Assembly: GCA_021234155.1 (NCBI GenBank)
Contig: JAJEKV010000018.1
Span: 18,947,423-19,011,422 of the forward strand
Origin: Isoetes taiwanensis
Lineage: Eukaryota > Streptophyta > Lycopodiopsida > Isoetales > Isoetaceae
DNA: 64,000 nt
Reading direction: 5' to 3'
Both the position numbers and the translations under genes were made by a program. The notes beneath the pieces are model-generated. The model searched no databases. It saw only the letters and a program-made list of their open reading frames with translations, and was not told where the DNA came from. Every line of letters starts with the position of its first letter. Position 1 is the stretch's first letter. Shown here in pieces: positions 1-10,053 of the stretch.

Positions 1-202
1 ATAGCTCCCAGGAGGAAGATTCCGTAAACCAATCCGTTGTGGAATGTGTGTGTGGGACAATGCCAAACGAAGTTCCTGGACAGCATTGCAAACGTCCTTC
101 ACGCCCTCTTGTGCCTCTTCCCAAGCCAGCATGAGGTCTAACTTCTGTTCCCTGCACATTCCACAAAGGATTGGTTTACGGAATCTTCCTCCTGGGAGCT
201 AT
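1..202. repeat. Near-perfect inverted repeat (48-bp arms, 106-bp spacer)
   Basis: Positions 1-48 are the reverse complement of 155-202 with a single mismatch, giving a long stem with a loop of about 106 bases. The left arm starts at the window edge and may extend further. It lies directly downstream of the 3' end of the HUH endonuclease gene (stop at 230), so it may be a terminal structure of that mobile element. It could equally be an unrelated foldback or MITE. Confidence 0.9.
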
Positions 203-229
203 CGCTAATTACAATCACTTCGCGCTCCC

Positions 230-1330
230 TCAGCATTCCATGTCCTCTGTCATTCTCTCCTGCAGAAATAGAGACGGATTATTAAATGCATCTGTGCAAG
301 CGAACTGAATGCAAAAAGGCAAGGCATCTACATTATATGACATCGAAATCATGATCATGAACATCAAGCGGAATGAATGAGGCATCTGGGTCAATGAGGC
401 ATCTGGGTCAGGAAGGTCTAGAGGCGACGGTCGCACCCCAGCACTTGCATAAATAAATTCATCCCCGCTGCTTCCTTTCTCTCCGCTTTCTTCCCCATCC
501 TCAAACACCCCTGCTGCATTCCAGAAGCGCTTCCTCCACTTCCCTACACGCTCTATCGGTATCACACCAGGCTGAGTACCAAACAGGGCCATTCTTACAT
601 CGGCGTAAGTACAGCGCTCGGGGCCTAGCATTATTCGCCAAGCCGCTTGAACTCTTTCCAAGGAGACAAAGGATGAGTTATTGGGGAGAACCCAGGAGAT
701 GGATAATCTGAATTTGCATATTTGTAGCATGCACTTCACTGTGTAGATTAATGATACTGTTCTAAATCTACCTGCATGATACGGAACGTAATGGAATGCC
801 CGAGGCAAGAGGTTTTTGTTATCTAGCATGATCAGGTGCTTCACCTCACCTGCACCATACATTGCATACAATTCTTTACGCACAGCAATCTGATCTGCAG
901 TTACGTTGTGCAGGTGCACCTTGAAGTGCATCTTGCCCATGTCTTTTAGGCAGTACCTGGCAATGCCTTCAAAACAATGCAATTTGCTCCCACGGAGAGC
1001 CTTGCAGAGAATCATAGCACCTGGAGGCCTGTTTTGATTCCAACCCAGAAAGTTTTTTATTCTGACGTTGACACTAGCAGGAGTTTTTGCATCTAAGCGC
1101 ACAACGGCCTGCACATGTAAGTGGTCTAGAGAGGAGCCCCTCTCTAGAGCTACTACTCCTGACCTGCAATTTTGCTTTAGAAATTCCACCATCCTTGTGT
1201 AGAGTGCCTGGGGCACATCGCAACCACCAAACACAACTGTGACTGAAACATCCAAGAAGACTGGCATGTCTACAACTTCCTCTCCAGGACCCCACCAATA
1301 TCCGCTCCAATGCATTCTTCTCCAATGCAT
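230..1330 (-). CDS. HUH endonuclease, Replitron-type transposon protein
   Basis: The ORF encodes a predicted single-strand DNA nicking/joining enzyme of the HUH class, used by rolling-circle-type mobile elements. The conserved domain starts near residue 22 (MPVFLDVSVTVVFGGC). The HUH motif is H70-L-H72 in SLDHLHVQ, about 1121-1129 on the plus strand. The candidate nucleophile is Y127 in ARYCLKDMGK, about 950. No helicase domain is present, which argues against a Helitron. No SF3 helicase or capsid gene accompanies it, which argues against an integrated geminivirus. The spacing and the 'YxxKDxGK..F' context recall the Replitron HUH family of green plants. A possible in-frame intron lies in the middle: donor after HAG near 778, acceptor TTCAG near 700. 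The first ~20 residues come from a duplicated 15-bp segment and are probably not native, because the upstream Gly/Arg-rich part is in another frame. Confidence 0.7.
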   Translation of the reverse strand: MHWRRMHWSGYWWGPGEEVVDMPVFLDVSVTVVFGGCDVPQALYTRMVEFLKQNCRSGVVALERGSSLDHLHVQAVVRLDAKTPASVNVRIKNFLGWNQNRPPGAMILCKALRGSKLHCFEGIARYCLKDMGKMHFKVHLHNVTADQIAVRKELYAMYGAGEVKHLIMLDNKNLLPRAFHYVPYHAGRFRTVSLIYTVKCMLQICKFRLSISWVLPNNSSFVSLERVQAAWRIMLGPERCTYADVRMALFGTQPGVIPIERVGKWRKRFWNAAGVFEDGEESGEKGSSGDEFIYASAGVRPSPLDLPDPDASLTQMPHSFRLMFMIMISMSYNVDALPFCIQFACTDAFNNPSLFLQERMTEDMEC

Positions 1331-1841
1331 TCTTCGATGATACTCGGGCCACGTCTTCCCCTTCCTCTACCCCTTCCTCTCCCATGTCCACCACCTCTGC
1401 CTCTGCCAGAAGTCTGCACGTACTCTTCCACCTCCTCTGCAACATGGGGCCCAACAGATTCTGTCACACAGTCTGGCTGCCCGAGTTTCTTCCCTCTTCC
1501 AGAAGCAGCATTGCTTCCTCCTCTTCCTCTCTTCTTGCTCTTCTCGGCACGGCCGTGAACAGTGGGTTTTGAAAACAAGAGGGAGCTCGGTCTTCATACA
1601 CAGCAGCAGGAACAGGCTGCCGAATCCCACGGTTCGAATCTTCCCCAACTTCCCTCTGCACGTCAAATCGTCCCTCCCCGTGTACAACAACATCCCCAGC
1701 TGTGGCTGCAACATCAGCCCATGTGACAGACCTACCAGCATCTCCGGGGCTCTTCCTCCTGGCCTCTGCTGCCCTGCTGCTCTCAGGCCTCAAACCCTGC
1801 TCATCAAGGTTGTGCATGCATTGCCTGCCCTCCTTTATCAA
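1270..1841 (-). pseudogene. N-terminal, Gly/Arg-rich part of the HUH protein, frame-shifted
   Basis: Two overlapping minus-strand frames read as one low-complexity N-terminal region. It has an acidic stretch (RREEEEEAMLLLEEG), then a KKRGRGG / GRGRGRGRGRR basic tract that resembles a nuclear localisation or nucleic-acid-binding tail, then PSIIEECIGEECIGA. The last part contains an in-frame tandem duplication of a 15-bp unit at about 1308-1337. The reading frame changes twice before the HUH domain, through frameshift mutations or unrecognised introns. The copy is therefore probably not intact. Confidence 0.5.
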
Positions 1842-2022
1842 GAGAAATTGATACTTTTAGAAAAAAAAAATCCTGCTCTTTCTAAACTCTGTTGTGAACT
1901 ATCCACATAGTAGGTTACAAGGGTTCCTTATCAAGAGAAATTGATACTTTTAGCAAAAAAAAAAATCCTACTCTTTCTAAACTCTGTTGTGAACTATCCA
2001 TATAGTAGGTTACAAGGGTTCC
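1833..2022. repeat. Tandem duplication, 93-bp unit, two copies
   Basis: The unit beginning TATCAAGAGAAATTGATAC at 1836 recurs at 1929, with only an A-tract length change and two substitutions. Both copies contain an A10-11 tract and the string GGTTACAAGGGTTCC. It lies upstream of the HUH gene and might mark that element's other end. Confidence 0.9.
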
Positions 2023-2397
2023 GAGAAATTTCCCCCACCAAGCTACCTACCACTGCCAATGGCAGAACATAATGTGCATGGAGAATTAAATGTGCCCAAG
2101 AGTAAATTCTGCTAAAAAAGGACAGAGACTTGAGTCTTTTTCTTTTTTGGGCCAACTTCGGGGGGTGATGGAGGAAAAAACACAAGAGGATAATGACTTA
2201 AAGGAGTCGAGCATAAAGATAGCTAACATGAAGATAGTATCATGGTGATAGAGGGTGCTTTTTGCAATTTGAAAACTTGGGGGATTAATCAATGTCAGCA
2301 TTATTTTAGCATATTTCTAATTAGGACATGCAATTTGTGCTTACTTCTTTAATCACAGGCATAGCTTTATGCACGTGAAAGGTGAACCACCTGATTG
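2023..2397. other. Unassigned spacer
   Basis: I see no gene or repeat here. The segment joins the 93-bp duplication to the truncated end of the 3' LTR. The homology between the two LTRs starts abruptly at 2398. Confidence 0.6.
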
Positions 2398-3886
2398 CCA
2401 TCTATAGAGAGATGCCCGAGTGAAGGACACGGAGGTGTCATTCGGCCCACGCCTTCAATGGGACTCCTACGTCGCGGAAGCGTGAATACATGTTAGCACA
2501 TAGCATAAATCATATATATAAATAACCACCACGAAGGGTGGCACATCCATCCAAGTACCACGGCAAAGAATATGCATCTAACCCTAAGGAAAACACCCCA
2601 AACCCCAGGTTCTACCCCGGTTCAGACTCCTGTGAGGATAGACTGACGGCTCGGTCTCAAGAGATCAGCGCATTTAGGTATAACCCGGCGCGGCTATCGG
2701 CATAGAACAAAGGGCTAGGGTTGTCCACTCCATCCGCCCCTCCCGTGCACACACTTTGCAGATGGGTCGATTCACGCCATGGCTTCGCTTATAGCCTTCC
2801 TGGAGACGCCAGACTCAAGGTATCACCCTCACGAGCCTACTCCAGGTTCATGACGCCCTGGTCCGGACGCAGGCAGTCGGGGAGCGTCCCCTTCCGGGAT
2901 CACAAAGGGTTCCATGGGTGAGCTAGAGAATACGTGCCATCAGCCACCCCCATCCGCATTCCACTTACTCACCCTAAGTCTACACCTCTACACCTGTGGG
3001 AGTGTCGGACCCATACCCCACCCCACGCGGACCGGCTGTCGAGGCCTAGCCCACTATAGGAGTCTCAGAGCCTTTTTATGTTCGTGGTAAGACCCCACCC
3101 CACTTCACCACCGTGATCCCTTCTCTGGTGCTAAGCCATTCCATAGCGTCTACGACCCGGTGGTCTCTTGTACACACGTGCCGCATATAATGGGAAAATA
3201 CGGGGATCATCCTAGGAGCATTCTACTACACATGGCTCGAGGTCTCTACCCCCTTAATTCCCCCATTTCCGTGAGTAATACTATGCAAAGAACTATCAAT
3301 CCATCCTTTAAGAGCAAGACCGAATCAGAAATAAAGAGAACTCACCTTTGCAATCAAGGGTTAGTTCCTACAAGTAAAAGCACGTAGAGAACGTAAGAAA
3401 TAAACACTACAAGTGCCCAACAGGGGCGCTACCCTAGAATTCACAAGCTATACTAGCCACTCACCTGAGTTCCTGCTGGACCCGTTGTCATTTGGTGCTT
3501 CCATCTTCCTTGGACTTGGTGCTCAACCCTGGCTACACAGGTAAAGGTGCTTGGCAAGGTGGGCGCCAGCCTCCTGCCTCCTCCTCGACACATGGGAGAC
3601 AATTTAGGGGTAGGGATCAAGTTGACAAATACTTGATGACCAATTTGGAAATCATGTTTGGCCAATCGATTTAGGGTTGTGGCTTTTCCCAAAGCATTAA
3701 TTAGTTTAATTAACCCACCTAATATCAATCCCTAAATTATAGGTTATTATCTTTAATGATTAAATTAGCTAATTTAATCCCTTTTAGATCAACCCCCTAG
3801 ATTACAATACCCCATGGTGGCGCATTTTGTCGGGACGATGTCAGATATATTTATACGTATACCGTATAAATACCTGGAACGTCACA
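2398..3886 (-). repeat. 3' LTR, truncated at its distal end
   Basis: It matches 13977-15482 over its whole length with scattered indels and substitutions, so the insertion is not very recent. On the minus strand it begins TGTGACGTTCCAGG right after the polypurine tract. The last ~100 bp present in the 5' LTR (13881-13976) are missing, replaced by unrelated sequence before 2398. Confidence 0.92.
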
Positions 3887-3900
3887 TTCTCCCCCCCTTA
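3887..3900 (-). promoter_or_regulatory. Polypurine tract (plus-strand primer)
   Basis: The minus strand reads TAAGGGGGGGAGAA immediately before the LTR start TGTGACG. This is the position and composition expected of the plus-strand primer of a Ty3/gypsy element. Confidence 0.9.
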
Positions 3901-4500
3901 GAAATAATGATGTCCTCAGCATTGGGGTTAGTTAATGAGAAGTATACTTAAGAAAGGAAGGTAATGTATTATTTTGGATAGTAATAATATAAGTTGAAAG
4001 TAGAACATTGAAGTTGAAAATATAACAAAGTGTAAGCACCAAGGTGCATTTTACAAACTTATCATCAAAAAAAGTCTAAGGACTGAAGTCCCATTTCATA
4101 ACATGATAAACAACGAAAATTGACACATGTAGACAAAACGGATCTGGAAAAATCGGGTCATCAGCAACCCTCTATACATGGGCAGGTCACGAACTGCTCA
4201 CTGGCCTGCACATGTCAATATATCAGTATATATCAATAATATAATTAGATTGTGGTTGAAGGGACCACCCCCTATAAATAAAAGAAGACCCTATCTACAA
4301 GGGAACCTATCATGTCTATAGTTTGCAATTCATTGCGGCATAAGGAATGGTCAAGTTCCCATTATAGCCAGGATGAACGCAACCTATCGACTACATGCCT
4401 TGCAAGCAATTCGTGGTCATGTCAACATCGACAGTACACCACGTCCTAGAGAACACGAAGGTGATCTCATCATCGGTAACTATTATTACTTACGATGCAT
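3901..4500 (-). other. 3' untranslated internal region of the element
   Basis: Non-coding AT-rich sequence between the pol stop codon and the polypurine tract. I see no env-like ORF. Confidence 0.7.
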
Positions 4501-6345
4501 CTACCCCTCTAGAGCGTTACTCTTGGCATTCAAGCTTCCAAGCTTACCGTCGGGTGCGGGGTTTATAGCATCGTTGATGGTGCGGCCCGGAGATTCCCGC
4601 ATGAAGTCCGGATAGTGCTTCTCAAGGTCTATCTTCATCACCCAGGTAGCATCCTCAACCGGTAAGTGTCTCCACTTAACCAAGTATTGCAACATTTGAG
4701 TCCTTCTGGTCTGTTTATAAGCTCGATCAAGAAGAGCTTCAGGCACTATCTCCAGCTGCTCCTCTGTCATTTCTAGGAGGGTTGGGGTATCCAAAACCTC
4801 CTCTGGATCAGGGGTGTGTTGTTTCAGAAGACTCACGTGAAAGACCTTGTGGATCTTCAAGCGGGGTGGCAAATCCAAGCGATATGCCTGTTCTCCAACA
4901 CGTTCACTGATTTTGAATGGCCCAGCCCATCTGGGTGCCAACTTCTTACAATTACCAATCTTAAGCTTGGCTTGTTTTACTTTGATCTTAAGCCAAACTG
5001 ATTCGCCGACCTGGAAGACTCGTGGGGCTCTGTGCTTATCCGCTACACTCTTCTGACGACTGCGTGCAGCCAATAAGTAACCACGCACTTCCTCAACCAA
5101 AGCTTGCATTTCTAAGAGGAGTTGTTGAGACACCTCCACTTTAGAAACAGGGTTATGCCATGCGTCGGGAGTAAGACATTGATAACCATAATTTATCATA
5201 AAGGGAGACATTCTGGAAGATTCCTGCTTCATGCTGTTATAAGCAAACTCTACCAAATATATATAGTCCGCCCATTGTGATTGCTTACTCCACACATAAC
5301 TTCGTAGCATATCCTCGATAATACGATTGGTACGTTCTGTCTGACCATCTGTCTGAGGATGATAGGCCGTACTCATAGCAAGCTTTGTCTGGATGGTGGC
5401 GAAGAAATCTTTCCAGAATGCACTTACAAATTTGGGATCCCTGTCGGATACAATAACTCGTGGCATTCCGTGCAGCCTGAAGATCTCCTTTGCGAATAAT
5501 AAAGCAGTATCGAAGGCGGTGTCCGTGGTACGACATGGCAAGAAATGAGCCATCTTCGACAATTTATCAATCACTACCATTAATGCATCATATCCACGGA
5601 GGGTACGTGGAAGGCCCACAATGAAATCCATGGTTATCACTTCCCATTTAGCATTGGGCACATCCAGAGGTTGCAACTCTCCTGGAATTCTTAATTGTTC
5701 AGCCTTGGTTTGATGACACACCTGACACTGCTTAATGTACCGAGCAATGTCCTTCTTCATGGAAGGCCAAAAATAACTGGAGCGGATCTTAAAGTAGGTC
5801 TTCATAAAACCTGCATGTCCAGCTATAGGGTTGTTGTGTGTGTCATGGAGAATGAGCTTACGTACTCCTGAAGTCTCAGGTACACACAACTTATCCTTGT
5901 AATATAGTAAGTGGCCCTCTTTCTTATATGAACGGAAAGCTTCCCGCTCTTTATCTGTGCGTGCCTCCTTAGTCAGACTATCCCAAACATCACGGAACTC
6001 GGGATCTGTGGCCAAGGTTTGTTCTATTTGTTTTCCAAACTCACTGATGAGTGTGGAAATTGCATTACAATGGGTTCGGGTTACCAAGGGATGGTGTGAC
6101 AACGCATCCGCAACCACATTGTGCTTCTCAGACTTATACATAATCTCGAAATCCAGGCCTTCAATTAAAAAAAAAAAAAAAAAACATAATCTCGAAATCA
6201 TACTCTTCCAGAAATTCCATCCATCTTCTCTGACGGAGGTTGAGATTCGGCTGGGTGGATAAATAACGGAGACTTTGATGATCTGTATCAAGCTGAAATC
6301 TTCTACCAAGAAGGTAGTGTCTCCATATACGCAGAGCGCGGACAA
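4501..6345 (-). CDS. Pol C-terminal part: integrase with chromodomain
   Basis: This 614-residue ORF covers the end of RNaseH, the integrase and the chromodomain. The zinc-binding HHCC module is visible: His residues in HDTHNNPIAGHAG, and CQVCHQ. The catalytic D,D-35-E core shows as TMDFIVGLP, VSDRDPKF and TDGQTERTNRIIED. A GPF/Y-like segment (ARRWAGPFKI-type: APRWAGPFKISERVG) follows. The C-terminus carries a chromodomain, DRAYKQTRRTQMLQYLVKW followed by RHLPVEDATWV, which in chromoviruses binds modified histone H3 tails or otherwise steers integration. The first ~60 residues are read out of frame through the poly(A) insertion at 6139-6199, so the start is artificial. Confidence 0.93.
   Translation of the reverse strand: MSALCVYGDTTFLVEDFSLIQIIKVSVIYPPSRISTSVREDGWNFWKSMISRLCFFFFFLIEGLDFEIMYKSEKHNVVADALSHHPLVTRTHCNAISTLISEFGKQIEQTLATDPEFRDVWDSLTKEARTDKEREAFRSYKKEGHLLYYKDKLCVPETSGVRKLILHDTHNNPIAGHAGFMKTYFKIRSSYFWPSMKKDIARYIKQCQVCHQTKAEQLRIPGELQPLDVPNAKWEVITMDFIVGLPRTLRGYDALMVVIDKLSKMAHFLPCRTTDTAFDTALLFAKEIFRLHGMPRVIVSDRDPKFVSAFWKDFFATIQTKLAMSTAYHPQTDGQTERTNRIIEDMLRSYVWSKQSQWADYIYLVEFAYNSMKQESSRMSPFMINYGYQCLTPDAWHNPVSKVEVSQQLLLEMQALVEEVRGYLLAARSRQKSVADKHRAPRVFQVGESVWLKIKVKQAKLKIGNCKKLAPRWAGPFKISERVGEQAYRLDLPPRLKIHKVFHVSLLKQHTPDPEEVLDTPTLLEMTEEQLEIVPEALLDRAYKQTRRTQMLQYLVKWRHLPVEDATWVMKIDLEKHYPDFMRESPGRTINDAINPAPDGKLGSLNAKSNALEG
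6139..6199 (+). mobile_element. 31-bp poly(A)-tailed micro-insertion with 15-bp target duplication
   Basis: CATAATCTCGAAATC occurs at 6139-6153 and again at 6185-6199. Between them lie 13 non-A bases followed by 18 A residues. This is the signature of target-primed reverse transcription by LINE machinery of an extremely 5'-truncated RNA. It interrupts the RNaseH/integrase coding region, so it postdates the element's activity. Confidence 0.85.
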
Positions 6346-6436
6346 CTGCTAACAACTCCTGATCATGGGTAGGGTATCGCTGTTCAGTGTCGTTCATCTT
6401 CTTTGAATCATATGCAATAACCCTCCCCTCCTGCAT
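6161..6436 (-). pseudogene. RNase H domain fragment
   Basis: Recognisable Ty3 RNase H sequence: [39 protein letters not shown] and TDHQSLRYL, then RQRRWMEFLEEYDFEIM. Reading ends in a run of Phe and Asn codons created by the poly(A) insertion. The frame differs from the reverse transcriptase part just upstream, so a frameshift lies near 6430. Confidence 0.88.
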
Positions 6437-7087
6437 TTAGGACTCCACCGGTAGCAATCTTACTGGCATCTGTTGCCACTAGCTTATCCTTTTCAGGATC
6501 GGGCAATGTGAGGACTGGTGCAGACGTTAAAGCATCCTTAAGCTTCTGAAAGCCTATCTGGACTTTTGCTTTCCAATGTTCCATCCAATCCTTCACCTTC
6601 TCGTGCTTTGTGAGATCAGTAAGAGGTGCGGCAATTATTGCAAAATCCTTAACAAATTTCCGATAATATCCTGCTAGTCCCAAGAAACTTCGGACTTCTA
6701 AAACATTACCTGGAATAGGCCAATCTCGTACTGCCTCTATCTTTGCTGGATCGGTAGCAATTCCCTCTGCTGAAATGATATGCCCCAAATAATCCACCTT
6801 GGGGGTGGCAAACTTGCATTTAGAGAACTTGGCAAAGAGCTGATGACGTCTTAGCTTTTGTAGGGCCAAGTGAAGATGGGCCTCATGCTCCTCGAGAGTC
6901 TTACTATAGATGAGAATGTCGTCGAAGAAAATAACAACAAAATCATCTAAGTATTATCGGAAGACGTCATTCATCAATCGCATGAAAGTTGCAGGAGCAT
7001 TAGTTAATCCAAATGGCATAACGGTAAACTCATAATGCCCATATCTAGTGCGAAAAGCAGATTTATGGATGTCCTCGTCCTTAATCC
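6408..7087 (-). pseudogene. Reverse transcriptase palm/thumb and connection, interrupted
   Basis: From 7087 down, the strand reads the RT segment with [16 protein letters not shown] and then [13 protein letters not shown]. The catalytic YxDD box is FFDD here. An in-frame TAA sits about 10 codons before that box (DVFR-stop-YLDD). The intact ORF 6869-6408 continues with [20 protein letters not shown] and [18 protein letters not shown] (thumb), then the start of RNaseH. The stop makes this copy unable to produce active RT without readthrough. Confidence 0.9.
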
Positions 7088-7813
7088 TTATCTGATGATA
7101 TATCCGGAGCGTAAATCAATCTTTGAGAAATATTTGGCCCCTTGTAACTGGTCCATTAGATCATCTGCCCTAGGCAAAGCGTAGCGATTCTTGATGGTAT
7201 GCTTATTGAGCTGCCTGTAATCAATACACATCCTCAAGGAGCCATCATTTTTCTTAACAAAAAGGATAGGAGCGCCAAAAGGCGAAACACTAGGGCGAAT
7301 GAAACCTAGGCTTAGTAACTCCTGAAGTTGCTTCTTAAGCTCTGCCAACTCTGGGGGACTCATGCGATACGGGGCCTTGCTGGTAGGCTTAGTACCTGGT
7401 TCTAAAGCTATCTCACATTCCACCCCTCTAAAAAGAGGAAGCTTCTGGATCTCATCTGGGAAAAGATCGCTAAATTCTCGGAGAAGATTAGCAATCCCCT
7501 TTGGCAAGGTATCGATTACTTGCTTCTGCTTAGCATCCGACTCAATGGAGGCAAGTCTAATGACACAGAGGAGCGTATCCTTGCGTAAAGCTTTTTCTAA
7601 CTGCCTGATGGACATAGACTGCATAATAGGGTTGAATGGATCACCTTTTATAGTCACACGGGCTCCATTAGCGGCGTTGAAGGTAACTTCCCATTTCTCG
7701 CAGTCTATGTTGGCCTCTGCAGATGCCAAGAATTCCATACCAACAATAAGATCATATTTGCCAATATCCATTATCTCGGCACCCAAGGCAACTGGTGCAC
7801 CTGGTAACTGCAT
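7088..7813 (-). CDS. Pol part: protease end and reverse transcriptase fingers
   Basis: The ORF begins within the protease ([20 protein letters not shown], the conserved 'DVILGMDWL' region of Ty3 proteases). It continues into [41 protein letters not shown] and [20 protein letters not shown]. It ends at DLRSGYIIR because two extra bases (AT) are inserted in the codon run for SGYHQIRIK. The frameshift is visible directly in the sequence. Confidence 0.92.
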   Translation of the reverse strand: MQLPGAPVALGAEIMDIGKYDLIVGMEFLASAEANIDCEKWEVTFNAANGARVTIKGDPFNPIMQSMSIRQLEKALRKDTLLCVIRLASIESDAKQKQVIDTLPKGIANLLREFSDLFPDEIQKLPLFRGVECEIALEPGTKPTSKAPYRMSPPELAELKKQLQELLSLGFIRPSVSPFGAPILFVKKNDGSLRMCIDYRQLNKHTIKNRYALPRADDLMDQLQGAKYFSKIDLRSGYIIR

Positions 7814-7860
7814 CTTAAGGTTAATGCGGCGGCCATGAGTGTGTCTGATCTTACCACTGG

Positions 7861-8625
7861 CTAAGTGACAGGCTTTGGTCGGGACCTCAAAGTTTCGAGA
7901 TGCAATACCTGGGCCATTCTAGGAGAAGCAAAATTATGTGTACTACCCGTATCCATCAAAATTATGAAAGGCTTACTGTCTACTTGGCCTATGGTGGAAA
8001 TAACAGAAGGCTGACTTTCAGCATTGCCGGTTTCGATGGCTGCAAGGATATGAGACGCACCGTGAATGTATTCGGGAGCCTCCTCCTCGATAGGTGGTGT
8101 GGACTCAAGGTCATCCCAATCGAGGTCGGCCATGGCCAGCTGGGCAGTCTGCGTGACATAAGGACAATTCTGCATGAAGTGCCCGGGCCGCATACACCTG
8201 TAGCATGCCTTATCCCGGCGGAGCTGCTCTCGAGCCTCTTTAGGAATGGACTGTAAGAGGTTCCGAACTTCCTTGCCGACATTATTCGATTTATCGGGCG
8301 TGCTGAAGGTGACTTTCTTTTCTTGGCGGTCGTGAGAATTCTGCTGAGAGGGTCCCGGACTGGGTGAACGGCCCTTATAAGGTGTGTACGGGCGTGGCTG
8401 GGAGTAAGATGCTGGACGTTGGTACTGGCTTCGTGGCGTGTCTTCTTCAAGGCTCAATGCCTTAGCCTCGGCCTCCGCAACTGACTTGGGGTCTATGGCC
8501 TTAACCATTCGTTTAATTGATGGGGCCAACCCTTCAATGTAGCCCTCCACCGCCCTTTTCTCATTCATCCCCAGCACATATAGCCTCAAGCGCATGAATT
8601 CATCAGTGTAGGCCTGGACCGACAT
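7861..8625 (-). CDS. Gag C-terminal part with zinc knuckle, and protease active site
   Basis: 254 codons. The capsid-like retrotrans_gag end ([20 protein letters not shown]) is followed by a Ser/Pro-rich linker. Next is the CCHC zinc knuckle [14 protein letters not shown], which binds nucleic acid. The retropepsin active site [13 protein letters not shown] follows near the end. The frame stops just after PKPVT and resumes one base out of phase at SGKIRHTHG, so gag-PR is joined to RT only through a frameshift. That may be decay rather than programmed frameshifting. Confidence 0.92.
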   Translation of the reverse strand: MSVQAYTDEFMRLRLYVLGMNEKRAVEGYIEGLAPSIKRMVKAIDPKSVAEAEAKALSLEEDTPRSQYQRPASYSQPRPYTPYKGRSPSPGPSQQNSHDRQEKKVTFSTPDKSNNVGKEVRNLLQSIPKEAREQLRRDKACYRCMRPGHFMQNCPYVTQTAQLAMADLDWDDLESTPPIEEEAPEYIHGASHILAAIETGNAESQPSVISTIGQVDSKPFIILMDTGSTHNFASPRMAQVLHLETLRSRPKPVT

Positions 8626-8733
8626 ACTCTTTTGCTCTAACCGTAAAAGTTTGAATCTGTTGGCATTTAGCGACGAGGCACGTAATGCTTAATTTAAAGG
8701 CTTTGGCAAACTTCCTCAAGTTGCATCTCGCCC

Positions 8734-9210
8734 CTATCCGTGCTTGGCTCTGGCATAGCCCTTCCACCAAATACGGGCAGCTCCTGTAAGGTTCGTGGTG
8801 GCAACCTTCCCTGTATCCTTTTCTGTCATACCATAGGATTTCCCAAACTCCTTCATCTCATCGAGCCAGGACTCTGCATTCAGCCCACCTCTAGATTTGA
8901 CATCAAATTGGGCCAATTTCCTATTTTTCCATATATCACGGGTTATGGTCAGATCAACCGTTTTACGGTACTCCTTGTCTCGGCGATGTGCATGGTCACC
9001 GGATGACATAGACGACTCAGAGGACTCAGAAGTCGTTGACTGGGAGGATGTGGCACTGTCCCTAGAGGAACCTCGATGACGTTTGGAACAATGCCTCCTC
9101 GGACGGTCAGTGCGGGATCGATTCGTCGCGAGAAGGCTCGTGGTGGGGACTTGGCGGTAACGGCGGTAACTCCGGTCCATCCTCCTGGACATGCTGCGGT
9201 GGGTTGACAT
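8734..9210 (-). CDS. Gag N-terminal part
   Basis: 158 codons from ATG at 9210. An Arg/Ser-rich head is followed by the start of the gag capsid domain (RGGLNAESWLDEMKEFGKSY, ARIWWKGYARAKH). It stops by a one-base shift: the other frame continues DRGEMQLEEVCQSL and hits a second stop before 8625. The two gag ORFs are therefore one broken gene. Confidence 0.88.
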   Translation of the reverse strand: MSTHRSMSRRMDRSYRRYRQVPTTSLLATNRSRTDRPRRHCSKRHRGSSRDSATSSQSTTSESSESSMSSGDHAHRRDKEYRKTVDLTITRDIWKNRKLAQFDVKSRGGLNAESWLDEMKEFGKSYGMTEKDTGKVATTNLTGAARIWWKGYARAKHG

Positions 9211-9592
9211 TTAGTACATAAGTCTGCAACTCAACTAATTGCCTCTTCATCAACATAAGTTCCTTTCGGGGTTAACCTACCGGGCATTGAGGGTGTTCGC
9301 AAAGCGGCGCTATGCGTAACCGCCTATATTGAGCATAAAAAGATATAAGCAGAATTACAGCAACATCAAGTCTCACAACAAGATCATTTTGGGTAGTACT
9401 GAAGAAAGAGTGAATAAGAAAAGACAAGAGAAAAGCTTTTGATTATAAGTCAAACAACTGTTACATTGAAGAAGTTCACATTGGAGGTAGTTATCAACTT
9501 AAAGTTATATAATACACAGGTGGATCTTATACATTGGACACTTCTTTAGTCACACTGAAACATAGCAAAAAACAAGACTGAGAAGTCCGGAC
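9211..9592 (-). other. Non-coding gap between extra ORFs and gag
   Basis: About 380 bp without an ORF. It contains pyrimidine-rich stretches ending in CAG (for example CTTTCTTCAG) that could be splice acceptors for a gag mRNA. It could alternatively be the 3' UTR of the upstream ORFs or a second promoter. Nothing decides between these. Confidence 0.4.
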
Positions 9593-10053
9593 CTAGGGGT
9601 TCGCAAAAGGGTACAAGATAGAGTAGCGAACACTTTCACGCACAGCCCTAACTAGCTTGTAGCGCGCCCAGGCCTGGATGATAACAGGTTGGTAGTCGTA
9701 TGTGGGGCTAATGATAAGGAGATTAAAGAGTCTCCTTAATGCATAGAAAATCTGCCACAGGTGATCATTGGCATCAGCAAAAGCTTCGTGCCTTGTCATG
9801 TCCCAATAGTCCCATGTGCGACAAAGAGTTTGCTTCAGATCCTCAAAGGCCCGTTCTCTGAGAATATTAATTACTTCCAACCCCTTTTCTGGATCATAGG
9901 GCTCTTCTGGCTCTACGGGTTCCTCCATCTCATAATCACCGTCCCGTTCTGGGTACGCCCCATATCGTTGGCCGTAATCCTGTTCGGGAGGCCCTGGATC
10001 ATCCCTTCGTATCTGGTCAGTGATTCTTTCTTCATATTCTTCGAGTCCCTCGT
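9593..10053 (-). CDS. Extra ORF 5 exon, possible divergent H2B-like histone fold
   Basis: An open frame of 152 codons follows a good 3' splice site (polypyrimidine-CTTGCAG at 10054) and ends ILYPFANP-stop. The first part is acidic; the last ~95 residues look helical. By-eye alignment to H2B: AFEDLKQTL against helix 1 IFKVLKQVH (shared F and LKQ), then AFADANDHLWQIFYALRRLF, which fits H2B helix 2 without gaps, sharing A, N, I, F and L at matching positions. YKLVRAVRESVRYSIL can sit on the H2B C-terminal helix. Overall identity is low, so the H2B assignment is a hypothesis supported mainly by its position after the H3 ORF. The first ATG is at 9928 if it is not spliced. Confidence 0.5.

Noticed and set aside
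230-1330. Endogenous geminivirus Rep
   Set aside because: HUH and Tyr motifs fit, but there is no Walker/SF3 helicase region, no coat protein and no geminiviral intergenic region. The rest of the protein does not look like Rep.
7362-7838. Plus-strand 158-codon ORF
   Set aside because: It is the antisense shadow of the protease/RT coding region and has no recognisable domain.
7861-9210. Programmed frameshift between gag and pol
   Set aside because: Several independent frame breaks and stops occur across gag and pol, so decay is the simpler explanation for this copy.
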